Source: Victivallis vadensis
GTDB taxonomy: Bacteria; Verrucomicrobiota; Lentisphaeria; Victivallales; GWF2-50-93
Direction of reading: 5' to 3'
DNA: 8,166 bases
NCBI GenBank assembly: GCA_020718525.1
Contig: DYRX01000199.1
Coordinates: 1 to 8,166 of the forward strand
Shown here: positions 1-7,095 of the stretch, in pieces
Layout of the letters: every line of letters begins with the position of its first letter
Position numbering within the stretch: the stretch's first letter is position 1
The notes under the pieces: model-generated
The model's database searches: none
What the model was told of the DNA's origin: nothing
Seen by the model: only the letters and a program-made list of their open reading frames with translations
Made by a program: the position numbers and the translations under genes

Positions 1-1
1 G

Positions 2-703
2 CTATTCCGAATAGTAGATCATGTGCGAGCAGTTGTCGCAGAAAGCCGGGCTTTCCTTTCTCGCCGTGTTGACTGTCTGCGGAGTCAGCCTCAGATGGCA
101 GTTGCCGCAGATACCGTCTTTTGCAGGCGAGAACGGGGTCGAAGTCCCCCTCGACAGAAGCCTCGAATATGGTGAGAGGATTTCAGGCGCTACATTTTTC
201 CTGAGCTCTTCGGACTTTTCCGAGAGTTTCTTGATTTCCTGTTCGAGCTGTTTCCCGAGTTCGGCAAGACCGGTCTTCTCGTCTGAAATGCTTTTTTTGC
301 GGTCCTCGTATATTTTTTCAGCCTGTCGGAACTTCTTTCTGTCGTCCTCGATCTTGTCCATGAGGAGCAACTGCTGTGTTTCGAATTCCCCGACTGACGA
401 TTTTACTCCTGCGATCTCGTTGAGCATCGCCTTGTATTCCTCGTTCTTCTTGATCATTGCCGACTGTGTCTGGAGCTTTTGCGCCAGCGTATTTTTTTCG
501 GCTATGCCAGACTCGATCTTTTTCATGTCCAGTTCGTGCTTCAGAAAAATTTCCTTGGAGTCGTCGAGACGCTTCTTTTCCTTGGCGGACTCTTCGTCGA
601 GCTTCCTGATTTCCTCCGGGATCAGTCCGAGCCTGATTTTGAGGCTTCTGATTCTGAGATCGCAGTTCTGAAGTGCGAGCAGGTCTTCGATCCACTTTTT
701 CAT
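2..703 (-). CDS. Coiled-coil protein with C-terminal C4 zinc ribbon (COG1579 / zf-RING_7 family, CdsZ-like)
   Basis: The 233-residue product has a long charged helical region at about residues 10-170, rich in Lys, Glu and Leu and typical of an antiparallel coiled coil. It includes the segment KKNEEYKAMLNEI (85-97), which resembles the conserved Asn/Glu-Tyr-Lys-Ala stretch of this family. A C-terminal zinc ribbon follows, with Cys199-x2-Cys202 and Cys222-x2-Cys225. There is no signal peptide or membrane segment, so it is probably cytoplasmic. Known family members (Chlamydia CT398/CdsZ, Helicobacter HP0958) act as scaffolds or chaperones for secretion, flagellar or sigma54-related partners; no such partner gene is visible here, so the role stays general. 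I chose the ATG at 703 because AAGGAG lies 10 nt upstream; the frame stays open to a TTG at 742, which would start inside the preceding terminator. It ends with TAG at 2-4, so the gene is complete. It lies downstream of ruvB on the same strand. Family assignment is fairly sure, function is not. Confidence 0.88.
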   Translation of the reverse strand: MKKWIEDLLALQNCDLRIRSLKIRLGLIPEEIRKLDEESAKEKKRLDDSKEIFLKHELDMKKIESGIAEKNTLAQKLQTQSAMIKKNEEYKAMLNEIAGVKSSVGEFETQQLLLMDKIEDDRKKFRQAEKIYEDRKKSISDEKTGLAELGKQLEQEIKKLSEKSEELRKNVAPEILSPYSRLLSRGTSTPFSPAKDGICGNCHLRLTPQTVNTARKESPAFCDNCSHMIYYSE

Positions 704-713
704 CTTTTCAAAT

Positions 714-719
714 CTCCTT
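714..719 (-). promoter_or_regulatory. Ribosome binding site of the zinc-ribbon gene
   Basis: On the minus strand AAGGAG is followed by 10 nt and then ATG at 703. This fixes the start codon downstream of the ruvB terminator rather than at the in-frame TTG at 742. Confidence 0.75.
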
Positions 720-740
720 GGCAAATTGTTCCGTCTGTGC

Positions 741-767
741 AAAAAAAAAAGCGGGCAAACTGCCCGC
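741..767 (-). terminator. Intrinsic terminator after ruvB
   Basis: Read on the minus strand, GCGGGCA - GTT - TGCCCGC forms a perfect 7-bp GC-rich stem with a 3-nt loop, followed directly by ten T residues. The stem begins 7 nt after the ruvB stop codon. The downstream zinc-ribbon gene starts only 37 nt beyond the T tract, with no recognisable promoter between. The element may therefore reduce rather than abolish transcription into that gene. There is no T tract on the plus-strand side, so it is one-directional. Confidence 0.9.
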
Positions 768-774
768 GCGAACT

Positions 775-1833
775 CTACAAAAGATTCGGCAAATCAGGCG
801 ACGAGGAGCCTTTTGACGCGCCTCCGGGAAAAGCCTGGAGACCGAAGCGCCTGATCGCCTTTTCGGTCACGACCCGGCCTTGTGGGGTTCTCATCATGAA
901 GCCCTCCTGTATGAGATACGGCTCGTAAACCTCTTCAATGGTGCCTTCCTCCTCGCCGACGGAGACAGCGATGTTCTTTATGCCGACCGGCTTGCAGTTG
1001 AATTTATAGATGATCGTCTCAAGTATCCTGTTGTCCATCTCGTCCAGGCCGTCCTTGTCTATGTCCAGCATTTCGAGGGCGGCTGAGGCGACATCCTTGG
1101 AGATCTTGTTGTCGGCTCTCACTTGGGCGTAGTCCCGTGCCCATCTGAGGAGATTGTTCGCGATTCGCGGAGTGCCGCGGCTTCGCCTTGCCAGCTCGAG
1201 AGCACCTTCGTCGTCGCATTCTATCTTGAGGATTCTTGACGATCTGTGAACGATTTTTCTGAGTACCTCCGGATTGTAGTAGTCGAGCCTGAGGGTCAGG
1301 CTGAAGCGGCTCCTCAGCGGAGACGAAAGGAGTCCCGCCCTGGTCGTCGCGCCGATCAAAGTGAATTTCGGAAGATTGAGGCGCACAGATCTCGCATGCG
1401 GTCCCTGATCTATCATTATGTCTATGACGAAATCCTCCATCGCGCTGTAGAGATATTCCTCGACTGTCGTGTTCAGCCTGTGTATCTCATCTATGAAGAG
1501 AATCTCACCCTCGTGGAGGGAGGTGAGAAGACCTGCGAGATCGCCTGGCTTCTCTATCACAGGACCACTGCTGGTCTTGATGCCGGCTCCGCGCTCGTTT
1601 GCGACAATGTTTGCCAGAGTCGTCTTTCCAAGGCCGGGCGGACCGCTCAGAAGGAAGTGCCCCAGCGGCTCTTTTCTGCCCTTCGAGGCCTGGACATAGA
1701 GTTCGAGGCGGTCCTTGACCTTGTCCTGTCCTGGAAAGGCGTCAAAGGACTTCGGGCGTATGGTCTCCTCGAACTCGACATCTTTCCTGTTCAGGGTCGA
1801 GCTTACAAATCTTTCGGGCTCTTCGGTCTGCAT
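775..1833 (-). CDS. ruvB: Holliday junction branch migration ATPase RuvB
   Basis: RuvB is the hexameric AAA+ motor that, with RuvA, drives branch migration of Holliday junctions in recombinational repair, in the cytoplasm. The 352-residue product is full length for the family. Visible motifs are Walker A GPPGLGKTT (64-72), Walker B ILFIDEIH (111-118, Asp115/Glu116), sensor 1 GATTRAG (161-167), the arginine-finger segment SPLRSRF (171-177), and sensor 2 within GTPRIAN (220-226). The C-terminal winged-helix domain carries the usual RTPQGR motif (315-320). The ATG at 1833 is preceded by AGGAG only 3 nt away, a rather short spacing, but no better start is evident. A sigma70-like promoter lies at 1867-1894 and a strong terminator follows the stop. 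ruvA and ruvC are not adjacent, which is common outside enterobacteria. The gene is divergent from the transketolase gene. Confidence 0.97.
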   Translation of the reverse strand: MQTEEPERFVSSTLNRKDVEFEETIRPKSFDAFPGQDKVKDRLELYVQASKGRKEPLGHFLLSGPPGLGKTTLANIVANERGAGIKTSSGPVIEKPGDLAGLLTSLHEGEILFIDEIHRLNTTVEEYLYSAMEDFVIDIMIDQGPHARSVRLNLPKFTLIGATTRAGLLSSPLRSRFSLTLRLDYYNPEVLRKIVHRSSRILKIECDDEGALELARRSRGTPRIANNLLRWARDYAQVRADNKISKDVASAALEMLDIDKDGLDEMDNRILETIIYKFNCKPVGIKNIAVSVGEEEGTIEEVYEPYLIQEGFMMRTPQGRVVTEKAIRRFGLQAFPGGASKGSSSPDLPNLL

Positions 1834-1858
1834 TATCTCCTATTCCAATCTGAAATGG

Positions 1859-1902
1859 TTGCAAAAAGTATAAATGCGCTTATCGTATTTGCAAAACGGA
1901 TA
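1859..1902. repeat. Pair of 14-bp imperfect direct repeats in the ruvB/tkt intergenic region
   Basis: TTGCAAAAAGTATA (1859-1872) and TTGCAAAACGGATA (1889-1902) match at 12 of 14 positions and are offset by exactly 30 bp, about three helical turns. The left copy covers the ruvB -10 box and the right copy its -35 box; the right copy also lies just upstream of the transketolase -10 box. A regulator site is possible, but AT-rich promoter DNA can give such repeats by chance. Confidence 0.45.
1867..1894 (-). promoter_or_regulatory. Predicted sigma70-type promoter of ruvB
   Basis: On the minus strand, TTGCAA (1889-1894) is separated by 16 bp from TATACT (1867-1872). The -10 box matches consensus at 5 of 6 positions, the -35 at 4 of 6. 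The expected start of transcription near 1860 gives a leader of about 27 nt before the ruvB ATG. The assignment is from sequence match alone. Confidence 0.55.
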
Positions 1903-1906
1903 GACG

Positions 1907-1912
1907 TATAAT
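1907..1912 (+). promoter_or_regulatory. Predicted -10 box of the transketolase unit promoter
   Basis: A consensus TATAAT sits 55 bp upstream of the transketolase ATG. No good -35 hexamer lies at 16-18 bp; the nearest TTGCAA (1889-1894) is only 12 bp away. The promoter may be activator-dependent or the match may be fortuitous. Transcription starting near 1919 would give a leader of roughly 48 nt. Confidence 0.4.
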
Positions 1913-1966
1913 CTGGAAAAAAACTGTTTTGGAAGCGGGAGCTTCAGGAAAGGAGAATGCGCAGAG

Positions 1967-3961
1967 ATGTCAAGCTATGAATTTCAAAAGAGGGCGGCGG
2001 ACAGCATAAGAGTGCTTTCAGCGGAAATGGTTCAGAAGGCTAAATCTGGTCATCCCGGCATGCCCATGGGTTGCGCGGACTTCGCGTTCACGCTCTGGTT
2101 CAAATACATGAAGCACTATCCAAAGAATCCTTCCTGGCTCGGAAGAGACCGCTTTGTTCTTTCAGCGGGTCATGGCTCTCCGCTCATCTATTCCCTGCTG
2201 CACATTTTCGGATATCCGCTCTCAATGGACGAGATCAAATCCTTCCGTCAGTGGGGAAGCCTCACGCCGGGGCATCCGGAGCACGGGCACACGCAGGGGG
2301 TCGAGGTCACCACCGGTCCGCTCGGAAGCGGCTTTGCAAGCGCAATCGGAATGGCTATGGCGGCAAAGAATTTCGCGGCAAGAACCGGCCTGGACAAGAG
2401 CGGTCTTTTCAACCAGAAGATTTTCGTGCTTTCCAGCGACGGATGCATGATGGAGGGCACCTCCCACGAGGCGGCATCTCTGGCGGGGCATCTCAAGCTC
2501 GACAATGTGATCTGCTTCTACGACGACAATTCCATCAGCATCGAAGGTTCCACTTCGCTGGCTTTCTCGGAAAATATTCATCAGCGCTTCGAGTCCTACG
2601 GATGGAAAGTGATCCGCGTTGACGACGCGAACAATCCCGAAAAGCTTGATCTAGCCCTCTCAGAGGCGATGAAATCCGAAGGAAAGCCCGTGCTCATTGA
2701 CGGAAAGACCAAGATCGGATTCGGCTCCCCCAAGAAGGCCGGAACCCATTCCTGCCACGGCGAGCCTCTCGGCGAAGAGGAGCTTGCAGCTACCAAGAAG
2801 GCCCTGGGGATGGCCGATAATCCTCCGTTCACTGTTCCGGCAGAGCTGAGCGAAAAGGTCGTCGCACGTTGCGCCGAACTCGAATCCTATGCGTCCGGAT
2901 GGGATAAAAAATTCCAGGCCTGGCTCGAGGCAAATCCGGAGTCGGCTCTCATGATTTCCAAACTCCTGTCAAAGGACATGCCGGAAAACCTGCTCCAGGA
3001 ACTACTTTCGGCGGCTCCACGCGACAAGGCTGTAGCGACGCGTGTTTCCGGCGGAGCGATACTGAACAGAGCCGCCCAGCTTGTTCCATCTCTCTGCGGC
3101 GGCGCGGCGGACTTGTCACCGTCAACGAAAACCACGATCAACGGGGAAAAGAGCTTCAGCGCGGAAAACAGAAGCGGCAGAAATTTTCATTTCGGCGTCC
3201 GCGAACTTGGAATGGGAATGATTGCGAACGGTATGGCACTCTATGGTGCTTCGATTCCATACTCCTCGACCTTCTTTGTTTTCTCCGACTACATGAAGCC
3301 GGCCATAAGACTGGCGGCTATTCAAAATCTGCATCTGATCTATGTCTTCACCCATGACTCATTTTATGTCGGGGAGGACGGTCCCACACATGAGCCGATA
3401 GAGCAGTTGACCATGCTCAGAACTATCCCCGGCATGACAGTGATAAGGCCGGCCGAGGCGAATGAAGCGGCCCATGCCTGGCATGCGGCGCTCAAATTGG
3501 TGAAGGGACCAGTCGCCCTCGCGCTGACACGGCAGGATCTCGATCCGCTCCCGGCCGATGTCGCCGCCCGCATAGACATGTCGAAGGGAGCCTACATTGT
3601 CTCCGAAGATTCCGGATTCGACACGCTGATTGTCGCAACCGGCTCCGAGCTGGGACTTGCTATGAAAGCCGCCGAGATCCTCCGCAAAGAGGGCGCGAAA
3701 CTGCGCGTCGTCTCGATGCCATGCAGAGAGTTCTTCATGAAGCAGGACAAGTCTTTCAGGGATTCCATTGTCCCTTCCTCCTGTCCGAAGAAAGTTTCAG
3801 TCGAGGCGGGGACGACCTACGGATGGTCGGACATAGTCGGAAAAGACGCCCTCTGCATAGGTCTGGATCATTTTGGAGCCTCGGCGCCTTACAAAGTTCT
3901 GGCGGAAAAATTCGGATTCACCCCCGAAAAAGTGGCAGAAAAGATTAGAGGCCTCCGCTGA
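1967..3961 (+). CDS. tkt: Transketolase
   Basis: Thiamine-diphosphate and Mg-dependent enzyme of the non-oxidative pentose phosphate pathway; it moves two-carbon ketol units between sugar phosphates such as xylulose-5-P, ribose-5-P, erythrose-4-P and fructose-6-P. The 664 residues match the usual bacterial length. The N-terminal domain has KSGHPGMPMG with His29, SAGHGS with His69, and GHPEHGHT (102-109). The cofactor motif runs from SDGCMMEG (Asp158) to DDNSISIEG (about Asn188). The central domain has FGVRELGMG with the catalytic Glu413 and THDSFYVGEDGPTHEP (His463, Asp471). A C-terminal transketolase domain completes it. It is cytoplasmic with no signal peptide. The ATG at 1967 lies 11 nt after AAAGGAG (1949-1955); a nearer ATG at 1957 is out of frame and stops after seven codons. 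The gene probably leads an operon with the GH38 gene 53 nt downstream. The usual Gly before Asp158 is Ser here, a variant I believe occurs in other transketolases. Confidence 0.97.
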   Translation: MSSYEFQKRAADSIRVLSAEMVQKAKSGHPGMPMGCADFAFTLWFKYMKHYPKNPSWLGRDRFVLSAGHGSPLIYSLLHIFGYPLSMDEIKSFRQWGSLTPGHPEHGHTQGVEVTTGPLGSGFASAIGMAMAAKNFAARTGLDKSGLFNQKIFVLSSDGCMMEGTSHEAASLAGHLKLDNVICFYDDNSISIEGSTSLAFSENIHQRFESYGWKVIRVDDANNPEKLDLALSEAMKSEGKPVLIDGKTKIGFGSPKKAGTHSCHGEPLGEEELAATKKALGMADNPPFTVPAELSEKVVARCAELESYASGWDKKFQAWLEANPESALMISKLLSKDMPENLLQELLSAAPRDKAVATRVSGGAILNRAAQLVPSLCGGAADLSPSTKTTINGEKSFSAENRSGRNFHFGVRELGMGMIANGMALYGASIPYSSTFFVFSDYMKPAIRLAAIQNLHLIYVFTHDSFYVGEDGPTHEPIEQLTMLRTIPGMTVIRPAEANEAAHAWHAALKLVKGPVALALTRQDLDPLPADVAARIDMSKGAYIVSEDSGFDTLIVATGSELGLAMKAAEILRKEGAKLRVVSMPCREFFMKQDKSFRDSIVPSSCPKKVSVEAGTTYGWSDIVGKDALCIGLDHFGASAPYKVLAEKFGFTPEKVAEKIRGLR

Positions 3962-4003
3962 GGAAAAATTCCGTCAAATGCATCCGAGTTCCACTTAAAA
4001 CAT

Positions 4004-4007
4004 AGGA
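4004..4007 (+). promoter_or_regulatory. Ribosome binding site of the GH38 gene
   Basis: A short AGGA lies 7 nt before the ATG at 4015, separated by a T-rich spacer. It is weak but well placed and supports this start. The 53-nt gap after the transketolase stop shows no terminator and no convincing promoter, so co-transcription is likely. Confidence 0.5.
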
Positions 4008-4014
4008 TTTTTTC

Positions 4015-7000
4015 ATGTACAAGAAGGACAAAGAATTCATTCTGCTGAGATCCGACAGGTGCCTTGCACAGCTAAGAAGACGGATAATCAAGAAATCCCT
4101 AGTATTCGACGCCGAGTTTTCAAGGACGAAGGATCCGGTGCCGTTTGCAGAAGTAGGAAAGCTGAAATTCAAAAAAATCGGCGAGGGCGCGCAATGGGGT
4201 GCAACCTGGGATAGCGCATGGTTCCGCCTTGAAGCCGTTGTTCCAAAAGACTGGAAGGGCGAGGAGCTTGTCGCCCAGCTCGATTTCAGCGGCGAAGCTC
4301 TGATCTTCTCGAACGACGGACTCCCCGTCCAAAGCCTGACCAACGGCTGTGTATGGGATACTAATTATGCAAAGGACATCCATTACATCTCCAAGTCCTG
4401 CAAAGGCGGCGAAAAGATAAAGCTTCTCGTCGAAACTGCCGCAAACGGACTTTTCGGAGTATCTCTTCTGGAAGATCCCGACCCGCAGGATCCGAACAGG
4501 CACGGAACCTACAAGGGCGTCGTCAACAAGATAAAGCTTTGCGCGTTTGACCGTGAAGTCTGGTCGCTACACCTGGACCTGGACATTCTTGCGAGACTCG
4601 CAAAAAAACTCCCGGAAAATTCAGTGCGCAGAGACAGGATCATCCGGACACTCGACGAAGCGATGGACGCCTTCCAGGATGACTCCGCAAATGCGGCTCT
4701 CTGCAGAAAGATCCTCGCAAGGGAATTTGCAAAAAAGGCTTCCGCATCCGACCTCTCTGTCCTGGCTGTAGGACATGCGCACATTGACACGGGCTGGCTA
4801 TGGCCTGTCCGCGAAACAATACGCAAATGCGCAAGAACTTTCGGCAGTCAGATCACGCTCCTCGAAAAATATCCCGACTATGTCTTCGGAGCCTCGCAGG
4901 CACAGCATTTCGCCTTCACAAAGGAGCACTACCCGAAGCTTTATGAAAAGATCAGGAAATATGTGAAGGAAGGCCGCTGGGAATGCCAGGGTGGAATGTG
5001 GGTCGAGGCGGACTGCAACATCATCAGCGGCGAGTCAATGGCGCGGCAGATGCTCCACGGCAAGAACTTCTTCATGGACGAATTCGGCGTCAACGTCAGA
5101 AATCTTTGGCTTCCAGATGTTTTCGGATATTCTGCGGCTCTCCCGCAGATTCTCAGGAAGTCCGGCATTGACTACTTCGTGACGCAGAAAATCTGCTGGA
5201 ACCAGTACAATGAATTTCCGCACAACACCTTCATCTGGCGCGGCATTGACGGCTCGGAAGTCATATCCCACTTCCCTCCGGAAAACAACTACAATTCGGA
5301 TCTCAGACCGGGATTCCTGATCTCCGGCAGGGAGAATTTCAAGGAGCACGACTTCATTGACTCCTTCCTCTCGCTTTTCGGAATCGGAGACGGCGGTGGC
5401 GGCCCCAAAGACGAGCACATCGAGTATGGCATCAGAGCCGCCGACACGGAAGGGCTGCCAAAGGTGAAATTCGGACGTGCCCAGGACTATCTTGACGGAC
5501 TAAAAAAATACGAGTCCAAATTTGAAACCTGGTCGGGCGAACTTTACCTGGAGACGCACAGGGGGACTCTCACAACTCAGGCTCGGGTGAAAAAAGGCAA
5601 CAGATATCTTGAAAACACCCTGCGCCGGCTCGAATTCGCCTATGCAATGCTCCCGCTCTCCGACTATCCGGCGAAGGAGCTCGACTCCATTTGGAAGATA
5701 TTGCTCATCAATCAGTTCCACGACATTATTCCGGGCTCCAGCATCGGAAAGGTCTATGACCTCACCCACCAGCAATACAAGGAATGCTTTGACAGATGCG
5801 ACTCGCTCCTGAGCGCCGCAGTACCTAGGATCTTTGAAAAAAACAAAGCCTCGCTGGCTGTCGTAAATCCGCTTTCCTGCAGATACAGGGGAGTAGCAGA
5901 GCTGCCACTTGGGCTGGACTGCGGGCTCACAGACTCCGAAGGCCGCGAAATCCCGGTTCAAAGCGAGAATGGAAAGACTTTCGCCCTTCTCGATCTTGAT
6001 CCTACAAGTGTTTCCGTATTCTGGAAGACAGGCAAGGCTCCCGCCGCCGAAAAGGGCGCCAGCGAGCTTGTCCTCGAAAACGAGCTCGTCAGATACGAAT
6101 TTGCAAAAGATGCGACATTGACCAGGATCTACGACAAGGAGGCGGAAAGGGAAATTCTGCCCAAGGGAGAAAAGGGAAACCTCTTTTCGCTCTATGTTGA
6201 CCGTCCTAACAACTACGATGCATGGGACATTGACCAGCATTACAAGAACTGCAAGGTCGCGCACGCAAGTCAGCTCAAATCGTCTTCACTGCCTGCCGGC
6301 GACGTCAGATCCGGACTGCGCTTCGAGCTGAAGATCGGTGTTTCCACAATATGCCAGGAAATACATCTGAGCCCAACGAGCAAGAGGCTGGACTTCACAA
6401 GCACGGTGGACTGGAAGGAGCGGCACAAGATGCTTCGCGTGTCATTCCCTGTCAACGTGACAAGCGAAAGCGCCAGCTACGACATACAGTATTCGTTCAT
6501 CAAGCGCCCGACTCATACAAACACTCAGTGGGATCACGCGAGATTCGAGTGCGTCGCCCACCGATACGCCGATCTTTCTGAAAGCGACTACGGAGTCGCC
6601 CTCATCAACGACTGCAAATATGGGCACAAAATCCATGACAATGTCATTGATCTGAATCTGCTCCGTTCGCCGGCCCATCCGGATCCCGACGCAGACATCT
6701 GCAGGCATGAATTCAAGTACTGCCTTCTCCCACATCTCGGCTCGCACACGGAATCCGACGTGATTTCCGAAGCCGCCATGCTGAACGTGGGACTCATGCT
6801 CTTCGACAACTGCGGAAAGCCAAAACGCTCGATTCCCTGCGCGATCAGAGGCGAAGGCGTCTCGCTGGAAGTAGTGAAAAAGGCGGAGAAGGAAGACTGC
6901 CTGGTCCTTAGGCTTGTCGAGACCAATGGCGCGTATTCGAAGGCGACGCTCCTCTTCGCCGCCGAGTCTTCGCTGATCGAAACCGACATCATGGAGTGGA

Positions 7001-7095
7001 AAAACGGGGCGAAAAGCAAGCCGGCAATGGAGTTTGAAGTTTCCCTTTCTCCTTTCGAGATAAGGACTTACAAACTGATCCATGGCAGAAAATGA
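4015..7095 (+). CDS. GH38 alpha-mannosidase, Ams1/MAN2C1-like
   Basis: Zinc-dependent retaining glycoside hydrolase that releases alpha-linked mannose. The 1026 residues match the long Ams1/MAN2C1 branch, with about 250 residues of beta-rich N-terminal domain ahead of the catalytic domain. VGHAHIDTGWLWP (252-264) supplies zinc ligands His256 and Asp258. LWLPDVFGYSAALPQI contains the catalytic nucleophile and zinc ligand Asp368. NQFHDIIPGSS supplies zinc ligand His569. The segment FGIGDGGGGP (about 460-470) is a family motif, not a repeat. A helical domain follows, then a large C-terminal beta domain that includes NLLRSPAHPDPDAD. There is no signal peptide or membrane segment, so it should act in the cytoplasm on imported manno-oligosaccharides. 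Mannose so released could reach fructose-6-phosphate and hence the transketolase upstream; that link is inferred. The stop overlaps the MBL-fold gene by 14 nt. Linkage specificity cannot be read from the sequence. Confidence 0.94.
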   Translation: MYKKDKEFILLRSDRCLAQLRRRIIKKSLVFDAEFSRTKDPVPFAEVGKLKFKKIGEGAQWGATWDSAWFRLEAVVPKDWKGEELVAQLDFSGEALIFSNDGLPVQSLTNGCVWDTNYAKDIHYISKSCKGGEKIKLLVETAANGLFGVSLLEDPDPQDPNRHGTYKGVVNKIKLCAFDREVWSLHLDLDILARLAKKLPENSVRRDRIIRTLDEAMDAFQDDSANAALCRKILAREFAKKASASDLSVLAVGHAHIDTGWLWPVRETIRKCARTFGSQITLLEKYPDYVFGASQAQHFAFTKEHYPKLYEKIRKYVKEGRWECQGGMWVEADCNIISGESMARQMLHGKNFFMDEFGVNVRNLWLPDVFGYSAALPQILRKSGIDYFVTQKICWNQYNEFPHNTFIWRGIDGSEVISHFPPENNYNSDLRPGFLISGRENFKEHDFIDSFLSLFGIGDGGGGPKDEHIEYGIRAADTEGLPKVKFGRAQDYLDGLKKYESKFETWSGELYLETHRGTLTTQARVKKGNRYLENTLRRLEFAYAMLPLSDYPAKELDSIWKILLINQFHDIIPGSSIGKVYDLTHQQYKECFDRCDSLLSAAVPRIFEKNKASLAVVNPLSCRYRGVAELPLGLDCGLTDSEGREIPVQSENGKTFALLDLDPTSVSVFWKTGKAPAAEKGASELVLENELVRYEFAKDATLTRIYDKEAEREILPKGEKGNLFSLYVDRPNNYDAWDIDQHYKNCKVAHASQLKSSSLPAGDVRSGLRFELKIGVSTICQEIHLSPTSKRLDFTSTVDWKERHKMLRVSFPVNVTSESASYDIQYSFIKRPTHTNTQWDHARFECVAHRYADLSESDYGVALINDCKYGHKIHDNVIDLNLLRSPAHPDPDADICRHEFKYCLLPHLGSHTESDVISEAAMLNVGLMLFDNCGKPKRSIPCAIRGEGVSLEVVKKAEKEDCLVLRLVETNGAYSKATLLFAAESSLIETDIMEWKNGAKSKPAMEFEVSLSPFEIRTYKLIHGRK

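Noticed and set aside
21..671. Long plus-strand open frame opposite the zinc-ribbon gene
   Set aside because: It is Ser/Phe-rich, the mirror of Lys/Glu-rich coiled-coil codons, and overlaps a clearly conserved gene on the other strand.
1246..1911. 221-codon plus-strand open frame opposite ruvB
   Set aside because: It is antisense to the conserved RuvB AAA+ core and has no family-like motif.
1957..1980. Seven-codon frame (ATG at 1957, TGA at 1978) overlapping the transketolase start
   Set aside because: Its ATG lies only 1 nt after the GGAG sequence, too close for initiation, and the true start at 1967 has acceptable spacing.
2438..2461. Ser in place of Gly before the Asp of the transketolase cofactor motif (SDG instead of GDG)
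   Set aside because: The metal-binding Asp, the Glu and the downstream Asn are all kept; as far as I recall SDG variants occur in other transketolases, so it is not evidence of lost activity.
3962..4014. Possible promoter or terminator between transketolase and GH38 genes
   Set aside because: No stem with T tract and no convincing -35/-10 pair could be found in the 53-nt gap.
5374..5412. Glycine-rich GDGGGGP stretch in the mannosidase
   Set aside because: It looked like a low-complexity insertion but corresponds to a conserved motif of Ams1/MAN2C1-type GH38 enzymes.
5500..6264. 254-codon minus-strand open frame inside the GH38 gene
   Set aside because: It is a shadow of the catalytic and linker coding sequence; the GH38 frame carries all conserved motifs and the antisense frame none.
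6442..7083. 213-codon minus-strand open frame inside the GH38 3' region
   Set aside because: It is antisense to the GH38 C-terminal beta domain, with arginine- and valine-rich shadow composition and no recognisable domain.
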